A stretch of 64,000 nucleotides of DNA from Altererythrobacter sp. TH136 (GTDB taxonomy: Bacteria; Pseudomonadota; Alphaproteobacteria; Sphingomonadales; Sphingomonadaceae), in contig NZ_CP041409.1 of assembly GCF_007065885.1 (NCBI RefSeq), forward strand, positions 930,001-994,000, in the 5' to 3' direction. Positions within the stretch are counted from its first letter, which is position 1; every line of letters begins with the position of its first letter. The position numbers and the translations under genes were made by a program. Below the pieces are notes generated by a model. It was not told the origin of the DNA. It did no database searches and saw nothing but the letters and a program-made list of their open reading frames with translations. This document shows, one piece after another, positions 1 through 9,890 of this stretch.

Positions 1-309
1 GGCGAGAGCGATCGCGCCGCTGCGGTGAAGACCGTCGCCACTACGGCCGTCGCCGACGGCTTGTGGATGAGCAAGGCGGGAGTGCTCTATATCACCTCGC
101 CGACCGATTATTCGATCAGGCGGCTTGCCGGCTCAGGCACGGAGATAGTCCTGACAGACAAGCGGCTACGCTGGCCCGACACCTTCGCCGAAGGCCCGGA
201 CGGGACGATGTACGTCACCGCCAGCCATATCCAGGACACGCCATGGTTCAAACCGGGCGCCCCGCCGTCGATCCGCACCGAGTTGTTCTCGTTCACTCCG
301 ACCCGTTGA
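1..309 (+). CDS. C-terminal part of a yellow/major royal jelly-family protein (5' end outside window)
   Basis: The reading frame is open from base 1 and stops at 307-309, so only the last 102 residues are present. It carries the WPDT motif followed by a DG-x-M-Y-x-TA strand, which closely matches the end of the complete family member at 16635-17786. This is the six-bladed propeller family often annotated as L-dopachrome tautomerase-related. The substrate of the bacterial members is unknown. The stop lies 8 bases before the catalase-like start, so the two are probably cotranscribed. Confidence 0.75.
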   Translation, partial: GESDRAAAVKTVATTAVADGLWMSKAGVLYITSPTDYSIRRLAGSGTEIVLTDKRLRWPDTFAEGPDGTMYVTASHIQDTPWFKPGAPPSIRTELFSFTPTR

Positions 310-317
310 GGATCGCC

Positions 318-1400
318 ATGACCTACCTGCGCTATCGCGACGACATCGAGACCCCTGAACCCGATGAACAGGAAACGATTGACGGCATCATTCAGGGCAT
401 GACGCAGCAGAGCGAGGTGGTCGAGAAGCGCGAGCAGCACGCCGTGCGGGCCAGTCATGCCAAGAGTTCGGCCTGCGTCGTCGGCACGCTGGTGATCGTG
501 GACGACCTTCCGCCCGAGCTGGCGCAGGGGCTTTTCGCCAAGCCTGGCAGCTACGACGTCGCAATCCGCTTCGCGCAAGGCCCGGGCGAGACGCTGGGCG
601 ACCGCGTGTCGACGCACCGGGGCATGGCGATCAAGGTGTTCGGCGTTGAAGGGGAGAAGCTGCCTGGCCACGATGCACCGACCCAGGATTTCGTCTTCGC
701 CACGGGGCGCACCTTTCCGTCCGGCACGGCGAGCGGCTTCCTGGGCGACGCGAAAAAACTCGGCGCGGCGACGCCGATGCCCGAGGGCGTCAAAAGCGCG
801 GTGTCGTCGATGGCGCGCAACTTCAACAAGGTGCTGGGCATGTTCGACACCGCCTATGCCAAGGCGGACTTCTTCGGCCACCCATTCAGCCATCCGATCG
901 GTGACGACTATTTCAGCCAGGCGCCGGTACGCTATGGTGATTACGTCGCGAAGCTCGGGGCCGTGCCGGCATCGCAGGCGCAGGATGCGCTTGGTGAGTG
1001 GCAGCTCGACCCACATGAGGACGAGGACGGTTTCCGCCGCGCCGCGATTGACTATTTCCGTGGCCACGATGCGGTGTTCGAGCTGAAGGTCCAGCTTTGG
1101 GCGGACGCGGAGACGCAGCCGATTGAGGACGCCTCGGTGGAATGGCCATCGCAGGATAGCCAGTATCGTACAGTCGCCACGATCCGCATTCCCGCGCAGG
1201 AAGCCTACAGCCCGGCGCGCGTCCGCTACTTCGATGAGGTGATGACCTTCCGCCCGGCCCACAGCCTGGCCGCGCATCGGCCGCTCGGGTCGGTGATGCG
1301 CGCGCGACTTCAGGTCTATCGTGCGCTGTCCGCCTTTCGCCACCGCGAGAACGGGGTTGCCGAGGAAAACACCGCTGATATCACCGCCATCCCGGCCTGA
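318..1400 (+). CDS. Catalase-family heme protein
   Basis: A 360-residue protein related to the catalase core. It has the SHAK stretch near residue 50 that supplies the distal His in catalases, the following beta-barrel strand, and an IRF...HRG-AIK segment matching the heme-pocket region. It is shorter than a typical catalase of about 480 residues or more and lacks the C-terminal extensions. The ATG at 318 follows a GAGGA Shine-Dalgarno sequence; an upstream in-frame start at 63 would overlap the previous gene and is unlikely. Peroxide removal is the plausible role, next to an aldehyde oxidoreductase that can make H2O2. Members of this truncated family may act as peroxidases or lyases instead. 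Confidence 0.8.
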   Translation: MTYLRYRDDIETPEPDEQETIDGIIQGMTQQSEVVEKREQHAVRASHAKSSACVVGTLVIVDDLPPELAQGLFAKPGSYDVAIRFAQGPGETLGDRVSTHRGMAIKVFGVEGEKLPGHDAPTQDFVFATGRTFPSGTASGFLGDAKKLGAATPMPEGVKSAVSSMARNFNKVLGMFDTAYAKADFFGHPFSHPIGDDYFSQAPVRYGDYVAKLGAVPASQAQDALGEWQLDPHEDEDGFRRAAIDYFRGHDAVFELKVQLWADAETQPIEDASVEWPSQDSQYRTVATIRIPAQEAYSPARVRYFDEVMTFRPAHSLAAHRPLGSVMRARLQVYRALSAFRHRENGVAEENTADITAIPA

Positions 1401-1423
1401 ACCGAAGCAAGAAGGCGCCAATC

Positions 1424-1936
1424 ATGCCGACAGCCGTCAATACCGCCACATACGCTGCCGTGCCGATCGGCACGGTGTCGACCACCCTGACGATCAACGG
1501 TGAGACGCGCACCCGCGCGATCGAGCCTTGGACGACGTTGCTCGACCTGCTGCGGGAGGGCGAAGACTTAACCGGCACCAAGAAGGGCTGCGATCATGGC
1601 CAGTGCGGCGCGTGCACCGTGCTGATTGACGGGCGCCGCATCAACTCGTGCCTCAAGCTGGCGGTAACGCTGGACGGGGCGGAGATCACGACGATCGAAG
1701 GGCTGGGCCAGCCGGGCGATCTTCATCCGCTGCAATCCGCCTTCTGCGACCACGACGCGTTCCAGTGCGGCTATTGCACGCCTGGCCAGATCTGCTCGGC
1801 GCAGGGCCTCATCAACGAAGGCAAGGCCAGAACCCGCGACGAGGTCCGCGAGCTGATGAGTGGAAACCTGTGCCGGTGCGGCGCCTATTCGAACATCGTC
1901 GATGCGGTGCTCGACGTGATCGGAGAAAAGGCATGA
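1424..1936 (+). CDS. paoA: Aldehyde oxidoreductase [2Fe-2S] subunit
   Basis: A 170-residue small subunit of the xanthine oxidase family. The N-terminal plant-ferredoxin domain has the GCDHGQCGAC motif and a later Cys (C-x4-C-x2-C-x-n-C). The C-terminal helical domain has QCGYC and LCRCGAY for the second [2Fe-2S] cluster. It passes electrons from the molybdenum subunit to the FAD subunit. Its stop overlaps the paoB start by ATGA. E. coli PaoA is periplasmic with a Tat signal; here residues 1-25 show no clear twin-arginine signal, so export is doubtful. Confidence 0.92.
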   Translation: MPTAVNTATYAAVPIGTVSTTLTINGETRTRAIEPWTTLLDLLREGEDLTGTKKGCDHGQCGACTVLIDGRRINSCLKLAVTLDGAEITTIEGLGQPGDLHPLQSAFCDHDAFQCGYCTPGQICSAQGLINEGKARTRDEVRELMSGNLCRCGAYSNIVDAVLDVIGEKA

Positions 1937-2946
1937 ACCGCTTCGACTATGCCCGCCCTGCAAGCGTTGCCGAAGCCGTGCAAGCAGGCGCTGGAGAGCA
2001 GGTCCGCTATCTGGCGGGCGGCACGAACCTGATCGACCTGATGAAGGAGAACGTCGAGCGCCCCGTGACTGTGATCGACATCAATAGCCTGCCGCTGGAC
2101 GCAATTGAGGAGCTGGACGGCGGAGGGTTGCGGCTCGGAGCGCTCGTGCCGAACTCCAACACTGCGTGGGACGCGCGGGTCGAGGAGCGGTATCCCTTGC
2201 TGTCCTCGGCTATCCTCGCCGGCGCCAGCCCCCAGCTGCGCAATGCCGCGACAAACGGCGGCAACCTCAACCAGCGCACGCGCTGCTATTACTTCTATGA
2301 CGTCGCCACGCCCTGCAACAAGCGCGAGCCGGGCTCCGGCTGCGGCGCGATCGGCGGGGTCAATCGCATCCACGCCATCCTGGGCGCGAGTGACCAGTGC
2401 ATCGCCACGCACCCGTCGGACATGTGCGTGGCGCTGGCGGTCCTCGACGCAACCGTCCAGGTCACCGGCCCGGACGGCGACCGAGCGATCCCGATTGCCG
2501 ATTATCATCGGCTGCCCGGCGACGAACCGTGGCGCGACAATACACTGAAGCCCGGCGAATTGGTGACGGGCATCGACCTGCCGGCCGAGGACTTCACGCA
2601 GAACTACACCTATCTGAAGCTGCGCGATCGCCTGTCCTACGCCTTCGCCTTGGTGTCGGTTGCCGTCGCGATGCGGGTCGAAGGCGGCACAATCGTTGAA
2701 GCGCGGATGGCGCTCGGCGGCGTCGCGCACAAGCCGTGGCGCAGCAAGGAGGCCGAGCAACAGTTGAAGGGGCAGCAGCCGTCCCCGCAGGCGTTCCGCG
2801 CCTTCGCTGACGCCCTCCTCGCGGGTGCCGTCGGACAGGGCGAGAACGACTTCAAGATTCCGCTCGCACGCAAGGCGATCGTTCGTGCGCTGAAGCAGGC
2901 CGCAGAGGCCACCCCGCAATCGCAGACCGACAAGCGCGTCGCTTAA
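1933..2946 (+). CDS. paoB: Aldehyde oxidoreductase FAD-binding subunit with extra Fe-S cluster motif
   Basis: A 337-residue FAD subunit of the molybdenum hydroxylase family. AGGTNL near residue 28 belongs to the flavin-binding PCMH fold, and NGGNL near 108 is also conserved. Cys118, Cys128, Cys137, Cys156 and Cys165 form the insertion that in E. coli PaoB holds an additional [4Fe-4S] cluster. This marks the enzyme as a PaoABC-type aldehyde oxidoreductase, not a xanthine dehydrogenase. The start is set by the 4-base overlap with paoA; earlier in-frame starts lie inside paoA. Confidence 0.92.
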   Translation: MNRFDYARPASVAEAVQAGAGEQVRYLAGGTNLIDLMKENVERPVTVIDINSLPLDAIEELDGGGLRLGALVPNSNTAWDARVEERYPLLSSAILAGASPQLRNAATNGGNLNQRTRCYYFYDVATPCNKREPGSGCGAIGGVNRIHAILGASDQCIATHPSDMCVALAVLDATVQVTGPDGDRAIPIADYHRLPGDEPWRDNTLKPGELVTGIDLPAEDFTQNYTYLKLRDRLSYAFALVSVAVAMRVEGGTIVEARMALGGVAHKPWRSKEAEQQLKGQQPSPQAFRAFADALLAGAVGQGENDFKIPLARKAIVRALKQAAEATPQSQTDKRVA

Positions 2947-2959
2947 AGGAACAGACATC

Positions 2960-5206
2960 ATGGCTACCGCAGCGAAGATCGGGATCGGCAGTGCGATCAA
3001 CCGCGTCGATGGCGTCGAGAAGGTCACCGGGACGGCGCGCTACGCCGCCGAGCATCCGGTGGAGAACCTGCTGTACGGCTACATCGTCGAGGCCGCGATC
3101 GCCAAAGGGCGGATCGTCAGTATCGACGAGGAGGCGGCGCGCGCTGTCCCCGGCGTAATCGAGGTCATCACCCATCTGAACCGGCCACACGTCGCCTGGA
3201 CCGACCACAGCTACAAGGATGAACTGAAGATTCCCGGCTCGCCGTTCCGGCCAGTTTACGATGACCGCATCCAGTTCAGCCAGCAACCGATCGCGCTGGT
3301 GATGGCCGAGACGTTCGAGGCAGCGCGCTACGCCGCCAGCCTGGTCGAGGTCGCCTACGAAGCGGAGGCGCACAATACCGACTTCGAGGCCGCGCTCGGC
3401 GAGAAGTATGTGCCGAAGAAAAAGCGCAGCGGCTACATGGCGCCCAAGGACCGCGGGGACGCGGCACAGGCGTTTGCGGACGCCCCGCTCAAGGTGTCTG
3501 GCGACTACCGGCTCCCGCCGGAGCACCACAATCCGATGGAGATGTTCGGATCGACCGTCGAGTGGCACGACGACGGCAGCATCACCGTTCATGACAAGAC
3601 CCAAGGGTCCCAGGTCGTGCAGGGCTACATTGCCAGCGTCTTCGGCTTCTCCAAGAAGAAGGTGCGCGTCCTCAACCCGTATGTCGGCGGCGCCTTCGGC
3701 TCGGGCCTGCGGCCGCAGCATCAGGTGTTCCTGGCCGTGCTTGCCGCCAAGATGCTGGAACGCTCGGTGCGGGTCACGATGACACGCAATCAGATGTTCA
3801 GCCACGCTTACCGCCCGCAGGCGATCCAGAGCATCGCGCTGGGCGCGGAGACGACCGGCAAGCTCACCGCGATCCGCAACGAGGCGACCACCTCTACCTC
3901 GCGCTACGAGGACAATATGGAGAACGTCGTCACTTGGGGGTTGATGAACTACGACTGCCCGAACGCCGACGCGGAATACACCGTCGCCCAGATCGATACG
4001 GCGACATCGGCGGACATGCGCGCGCCGGGCGCGGCGACCGGCATGACGCTGTTCGAGATGGCGATCGACGAGATGGCCTATGTCGCCAAGGTCGATCCGC
4101 TCGAGTTCCGGCTGATCAACTACTCACCGATCGATGCGATGAATGGCACGCCGTACACCAGCAAGGCGCTGCGCGAGGCGTTCCGCGAGGGCGCCGAGGC
4201 ATTCGGATGGAGCAAGCGCTCGGCCGAGCCGCGCTCCATGCGCGATGGCAAGGAGCTGGTCGGTTGGGGCTGCGCGACCGGCATGTGGGATGCGCAATTC
4301 TCCAAGACGTCCGCCAGCGCCAAGCTGACTGCCAACGGACATCTGGAAGTGGCTTGCGCGACGTCGGACATCGGGACCGGCAGCTACACAGTCATGACCC
4401 TGGTCGCCGCCGACACGCTCGGCGTGCCGCCCGAGCAGATCACCGCCAAGCTGGGCGACTCCGATCTGCCGACGGCCCCGGTCGAGGGTGGGTCGTGGGG
4501 CGCCGCCTCATCGGGCGCAGCGGTGCAGCTGGCGTGTCAGGCAGTAGGCAAGAAGCTGCTTAAGGCGGCCGGCAAGATCGCTGGTGAACCGCTGGGCAAT
4601 GCGAAGATAGACGACGTGCTCTTCGAGGACGGCTGCCTGGTGCTGAAGGACACGCCGACCGTTCGGGTGCCGTTCGGCGATGCGATGCGCGCCGCGGACC
4701 TGACGGAGATCGAGGAAAAAGCGACCGCTGCGCCCGGATTCGGCGACATGTGGAAGGGTCTGCACAAGTCCAAGAACACACACAGCGCGATATTCGCGGA
4801 GGTGAAGGTGGACGAGGAGCTGGGCGTGATCCGCGTCACCCGCATCGTCGATGCGGTCGCCGCCGGCCGCATCATCAATCCGAAAACCGCGCGCAGCCAA
4901 ATCCTGGGCGGCGTGGTCATGGGCATCGGCATGGCGCTCCACGAGGAGACCTTCTCCGACCACCGGCTGGGACGCTGGATGAACCACAATTTCGGCGAAT
5001 ATCATGTGCCCGTGCACGCCGACATCCACGATATACAAGTGATCTTCGTCGATGAACCCGATCCCGAGGTAACTCCGCTCGGAGTGAAAGGCCTAGGGGA
5101 GATCGGTATCGTCGGCACCGCGGCTGCGATCGCCAATGCGATCTATCACGCGACCGGTAAGCGGGTGCGGTCCTTGCCGATCACGATAGACAAAATTCTG
5201 GATTGA
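2960..5206 (+). CDS. paoC: Aldehyde oxidoreductase molybdenum-binding subunit
   Basis: A 748-residue catalytic subunit of the xanthine dehydrogenase family that oxidises aldehydes to carboxylic acids. Visible are the GGAFGSGLRPQ molybdopterin loop, the GGVVMGIGMALHEE segment and the C-terminal GVKGLGE that carries the catalytic base Glu. The gene follows paoB by 13 bases. No XdhC/PaoD-like cofactor-insertion chaperone follows it in this window, so that function must be encoded elsewhere. Aromatic aldehydes are known PaoABC substrates in E. coli; substrate choice here is not visible. Confidence 0.93.
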   Translation: MATAAKIGIGSAINRVDGVEKVTGTARYAAEHPVENLLYGYIVEAAIAKGRIVSIDEEAARAVPGVIEVITHLNRPHVAWTDHSYKDELKIPGSPFRPVYDDRIQFSQQPIALVMAETFEAARYAASLVEVAYEAEAHNTDFEAALGEKYVPKKKRSGYMAPKDRGDAAQAFADAPLKVSGDYRLPPEHHNPMEMFGSTVEWHDDGSITVHDKTQGSQVVQGYIASVFGFSKKKVRVLNPYVGGAFGSGLRPQHQVFLAVLAAKMLERSVRVTMTRNQMFSHAYRPQAIQSIALGAETTGKLTAIRNEATTSTSRYEDNMENVVTWGLMNYDCPNADAEYTVAQIDTATSADMRAPGAATGMTLFEMAIDEMAYVAKVDPLEFRLINYSPIDAMNGTPYTSKALREAFREGAEAFGWSKRSAEPRSMRDGKELVGWGCATGMWDAQFSKTSASAKLTANGHLEVACATSDIGTGSYTVMTLVAADTLGVPPEQITAKLGDSDLPTAPVEGGSWGAASSGAAVQLACQAVGKKLLKAAGKIAGEPLGNAKIDDVLFEDGCLVLKDTPTVRVPFGDAMRAADLTEIEEKATAAPGFGDMWKGLHKSKNTHSAIFAEVKVDEELGVIRVTRIVDAVAAGRIINPKTARSQILGGVVMGIGMALHEETFSDHRLGRWMNHNFGEYHVPVHADIHDIQVIFVDEPDPEVTPLGVKGLGEIGIVGTAAAIANAIYHATGKRVRSLPITIDKILD

Positions 5207-5237
5207 TTAGCCGATGTGAGCATCCGCCGTGCCGGGT

Positions 5238-5897
5238 CTATAGCCGGTCTCCGCCATTCTCCGGTTCTTGGCCTGGCTTGTAGCTGGGCTTTGCTGGCGG
5301 AACGATATAGCTCAACGTAACGATCCCCGCGACGATCAGTCCAGCACGCCAATTCCAGAAAGCCAGGGCGAACCCTGCCCAATAGGCCCCGGCAGTGACG
5401 GCGAATTTGAGAGTTGTCCGCCTGAGGTAGGCGTCCGTCAGGCGCGGGTCTGGAAGCCCCCTCGCGGTTGCATAGACCCAACGCACGAACCACCACGTCG
5501 CGGGCGCCGCTGCTACGCCTAGATACCAAAGGGCGGCGGTGGTGCTCTCCGCATCTCCGCCGAGGTGTTCGACCAACGGGCGCGCGGGAAATGGAGTGAT
5601 GCTGACGGCAGCCAGAAAGCCGATGCTCAGTAGGTTGTAGCCGTGATCGGTCTTCTCCAGCAGCTTGCCGCTGAAATGGCTGTGCGCCCAGTAGAGGCCG
5701 ATCAGGATCACGCTAAGGGCGTAGGCCGCATATTCCGGTGCCAGCTTTAGGTATGCCGCTGCCAGGTCGCCGTCAGTCGGCTCTGGTGCGTGTAGTTCGG
5801 TCACCGGGAGGGTGATGGCAATTGCCAGCACCGCGTCCATAAACGCCTCGAGGCGGTCCGATTTGCGTTCGGTTGCTTTGAGAGAGGATGTCGCCAT
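5238..5897 (-). CDS. TMEM175-family (DUF1211) potassium channel
   Basis: A 219-residue membrane protein. Residues about 16-32 carry the family signature R-x3-F-x-D-A-V-x-AIAITL at the start of the first membrane helix, followed by about five more hydrophobic helices. Bacterial TMEM175 proteins form tetrameric K+-permeable channels. The gene starts only 6 bases after the stop of the aldo/keto reductase and is very likely cotranscribed with it and the TetR regulator. Linking a K+ channel to an aldehyde reductase recalls the electrophile-controlled Kef systems, but that link is inference. Confidence 0.85.
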   Translation of the reverse strand: MATSSLKATERKSDRLEAFMDAVLAIAITLPVTELHAPEPTDGDLAAAYLKLAPEYAAYALSVILIGLYWAHSHFSGKLLEKTDHGYNLLSIGFLAAVSITPFPARPLVEHLGGDAESTTAALWYLGVAAAPATWWFVRWVYATARGLPDPRLTDAYLRRTTLKFAVTAGAYWAGFALAFWNWRAGLIVAGIVTLSYIVPPAKPSYKPGQEPENGGDRL

Positions 5898-5903
5898 CTG
5901 ACG

Positions 5904-6734
5904 CTACAGCATTTCGAGTGGGCGACGGCCCGCTGGCCGGGGAAATGCCGCATCGAGTGTCGCAAGGTCGGCGTCGGAGAGCACGATATCTGCGGCAGCG
6001 CGGTTCTCCCGCACATGTGCAATCGAACTCGCTTTCGGGATGGCGATGAGGCCATCGTGGCGCAGCGTCCAGGAAAGTGCCACCTGCGCAGGGGTTGCGC
6101 CAACCTGGGCCGCTACTTTGTCGAGGGCGGGATGGCTTGTGAGGCGTCCCTGCTCGACGGGACTATACGCCATCACTGGCACTTTGTGCTGTGCGAGCCA
6201 CGGCAACAGGTCCAACTCAGGGCCTCGCCGGACCAGATTGTAGAGGATCTGATCGGTCACGCAGCCATCCCCGCCCGCAGCGACAAGCTCTTCCATATCG
6301 TCGGTATCGAGATTGCTGACACCCCAGTGTCGGATCTTTCCTGCCGATTTGAGTGCCTCCAATGCCTCCACTGTTTCAGCGAGCGGCACCGATCCCCGCC
6401 AGTGGAGCAGGTAGAGGTCGAGCCGGTCGGTGCCGAGCCGCTTCAGGCTCGCCTCGCACGCGCCGACAAGGCGGGAGCGCGATGCATTCTGCGGATATGC
6501 CTTGCTGACGAGGAACAACTGGTCGCGAACGCTGCCCAGCGCCTCGGATATCAGCGTTTCCGCTGCACCATCGCCGTACATTTCGGCGGTATCGATGAGC
6601 GTCATGCCCAGTTCGACACCGGCGCGTAGCGCGGCGATCTCATCGGATCGCCGCTCGGGACGTTCGCCCATCTTCCAGGTGCCTTGACCCATTGAAGGAA
6701 CCACTTCCCCGCCGGGCAATGTCACGTGTTTCAT
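5904..6734 (-). CDS. Aldo/keto reductase
   Basis: A 276-residue NADPH-dependent reductase of the AKR fold. The catalytic tetrad is Asp48, Tyr53 (EMYGDG), Lys78 (SKAY) and His111 (LLHWRG). The C-terminal part has the IPKASS cofactor-binding segment. It probably reduces reactive aldehydes or ketones to alcohols in the cytoplasm. It lies between a TetR regulator 75 bases upstream and a TMEM175 channel 6 bases downstream. The substrate cannot be read from sequence; the annotation at family level is firm. Confidence 0.92.
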   Translation of the reverse strand: MKHVTLPGGEVVPSMGQGTWKMGERPERRSDEIAALRAGVELGMTLIDTAEMYGDGAAETLISEALGSVRDQLFLVSKAYPQNASRSRLVGACEASLKRLGTDRLDLYLLHWRGSVPLAETVEALEALKSAGKIRHWGVSNLDTDDMEELVAAGGDGCVTDQILYNLVRRGPELDLLPWLAQHKVPVMAYSPVEQGRLTSHPALDKVAAQVGATPAQVALSWTLRHDGLIAIPKASSIAHVRENRAAADIVLSDADLATLDAAFPRPAGRRPLEML

Positions 6735-6809
6735 GCGCTTTCGTCCTATGAGATGAGTTCGACTGATCGGTCGCCGGAGGCGGATTGGCAGATGACCACC
6801 CTGTAACGA

Positions 6810-7430
6810 TCATATCGGGGCCGGCCATCGATCGAGTGCCATCTTGGCGATGGAGAGCAGTTCGTTGAGCGTAGCGCCATCGCGCGCCTGAACGGACATG
6901 CCTTCCATGATCGTGTTGATGAATTTGCCCAGCACGGCCGGATCGGTGCTGGCCGCCAGCTCGCCCTGCGCGGCGCCGCGTTGCAGACGCTCGATCAGGA
7001 GGGCCTCCGCCGCGATACGCTTGTCGCGCAGCAGGCATTCGATGGCGGCGGACGCCGGCGAAACGGCTGCCGCTGCCGAATACATGAAGCAGCCGGCCGG
7101 CGTTCCAGGTTCCGAGAATGATGACGCCGCCCGTTCCAGCAGGCCTTCGACGGCATCGTAGGTGGACAACGCCGGATCGTTGATGGGTGCATAGAGGTGG
7201 ACGCTGAACGTCGCGGCGTAGCGCTCGATCACCGCCGCAAACAGCCCCGCCTTGTTGTCAAACGCTGCATAGAGACTGGCGGCGGCGACGCCAGTCTCCG
7301 CCACTAGATCGGCCATCGATGTCGCCTCGTAGCCGCGCTGCCAGAACAGCCGCACCGCCTTGTCGAGCGCAGCGTCAGTGTCGAACACACGAGGGCGACC
7401 TGCGCGGCGACGGGTTTTCGTCTCTGTCAT
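6810..7430 (-). CDS. TetR-family transcriptional regulator
   Basis: A 206-residue repressor-type protein. The helix-turn-helix spans about residues 18-60, with the T-S-M-A-D-L-V-A-E-T-G-V core. The C-terminal ligand domain has two cysteines, Cys114 and Cys132, which might sense electrophiles as the NemR cysteine does; this is inference. It is divergent from an MDR reductase, with 96 bases between them that hold two GAACGATC repeats, and it heads a run with the aldo/keto reductase and TMEM175 channel. Auto-repression and control of both sides is the expected mode. Confidence 0.9.
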   Translation of the reverse strand: MTETKTRRRAGRPRVFDTDAALDKAVRLFWQRGYEATSMADLVAETGVAAASLYAAFDNKAGLFAAVIERYAATFSVHLYAPINDPALSTYDAVEGLLERAASSFSEPGTPAGCFMYSAAAAVSPASAAIECLLRDKRIAAEALLIERLQRGAAQGELAASTDPAVLGKFINTIMEGMSVQARDGATLNELLSIAKMALDRWPAPI

Positions 7431-7447
7431 CTCTGGTGCACGATATG

Positions 7448-7460
7448 GAACGATCGATAA
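7448..7460. promoter_or_regulatory. Candidate TetR operator, copy 1
   Basis: GAACGATCGATAA lies 18 bases upstream of the tetR start. Its first eight bases recur exactly in the second site at 7496. The spacing suggests two binding sites, one for each divergent promoter. This is read directly from the repeats; binding is inference. Confidence 0.4.
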
Positions 7461-7495
7461 ATAATATCTTGAAACTGGTGGTCTGCTCCGTTACA

Positions 7496-7507
7496 GAACG
7501 ATCATTC
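7496..7507. promoter_or_regulatory. Candidate TetR operator, copy 2 (near-palindrome)
   Basis: GAACGATCATTC is a 12-base near-perfect palindrome with 10 of 12 positions symmetric. It lies 19 bases before the MDR start codon, where a bound repressor would block transcription. It shares GAACGATC with the site at 7448. Confidence 0.45.
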
Positions 7508-7526
7508 AATAATCAAGGATTCCCCG

Positions 7527-9712
<2,186 letters not shown>

Positions 9713-9758
9713 CCCGCCGATCCGAAGCGGAGCGAGGCGCTCGGATCGACAACTCGGC

Positions 9759-9791
9759 CGTCATCATGGCCCGACCCCGGCCATGATGACG
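9759..9791 (+). terminator. Hairpin downstream of adhC
   Basis: A perfect 13-base-pair stem (arms 9759-9771 and 9779-9791) around a 7-base loop, 47 bases after the adhC stop. A second 8-pair hairpin sits just before it (arms 9718-9725 and 9741-9748). No U-run follows, so it may act as a 3'-end stabiliser instead of a true intrinsic terminator. Confidence 0.5.
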
Positions 9792-9890
9792 CGCGCTCTG
9801 GCAAATGGGCAACGCGGGGAAATGCATTCATCTGTTACCCGACTGTGATGAACCACGGGCCGCACGGGCGTATAAGGCAGGAAGACTGAA

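Noticed and set aside
108-1421. Long antisense ORF opposite the catalase-like gene
   Set aside because: Arg/His/Ala-rich shadow frame; the + strand frame has clear family motifs.
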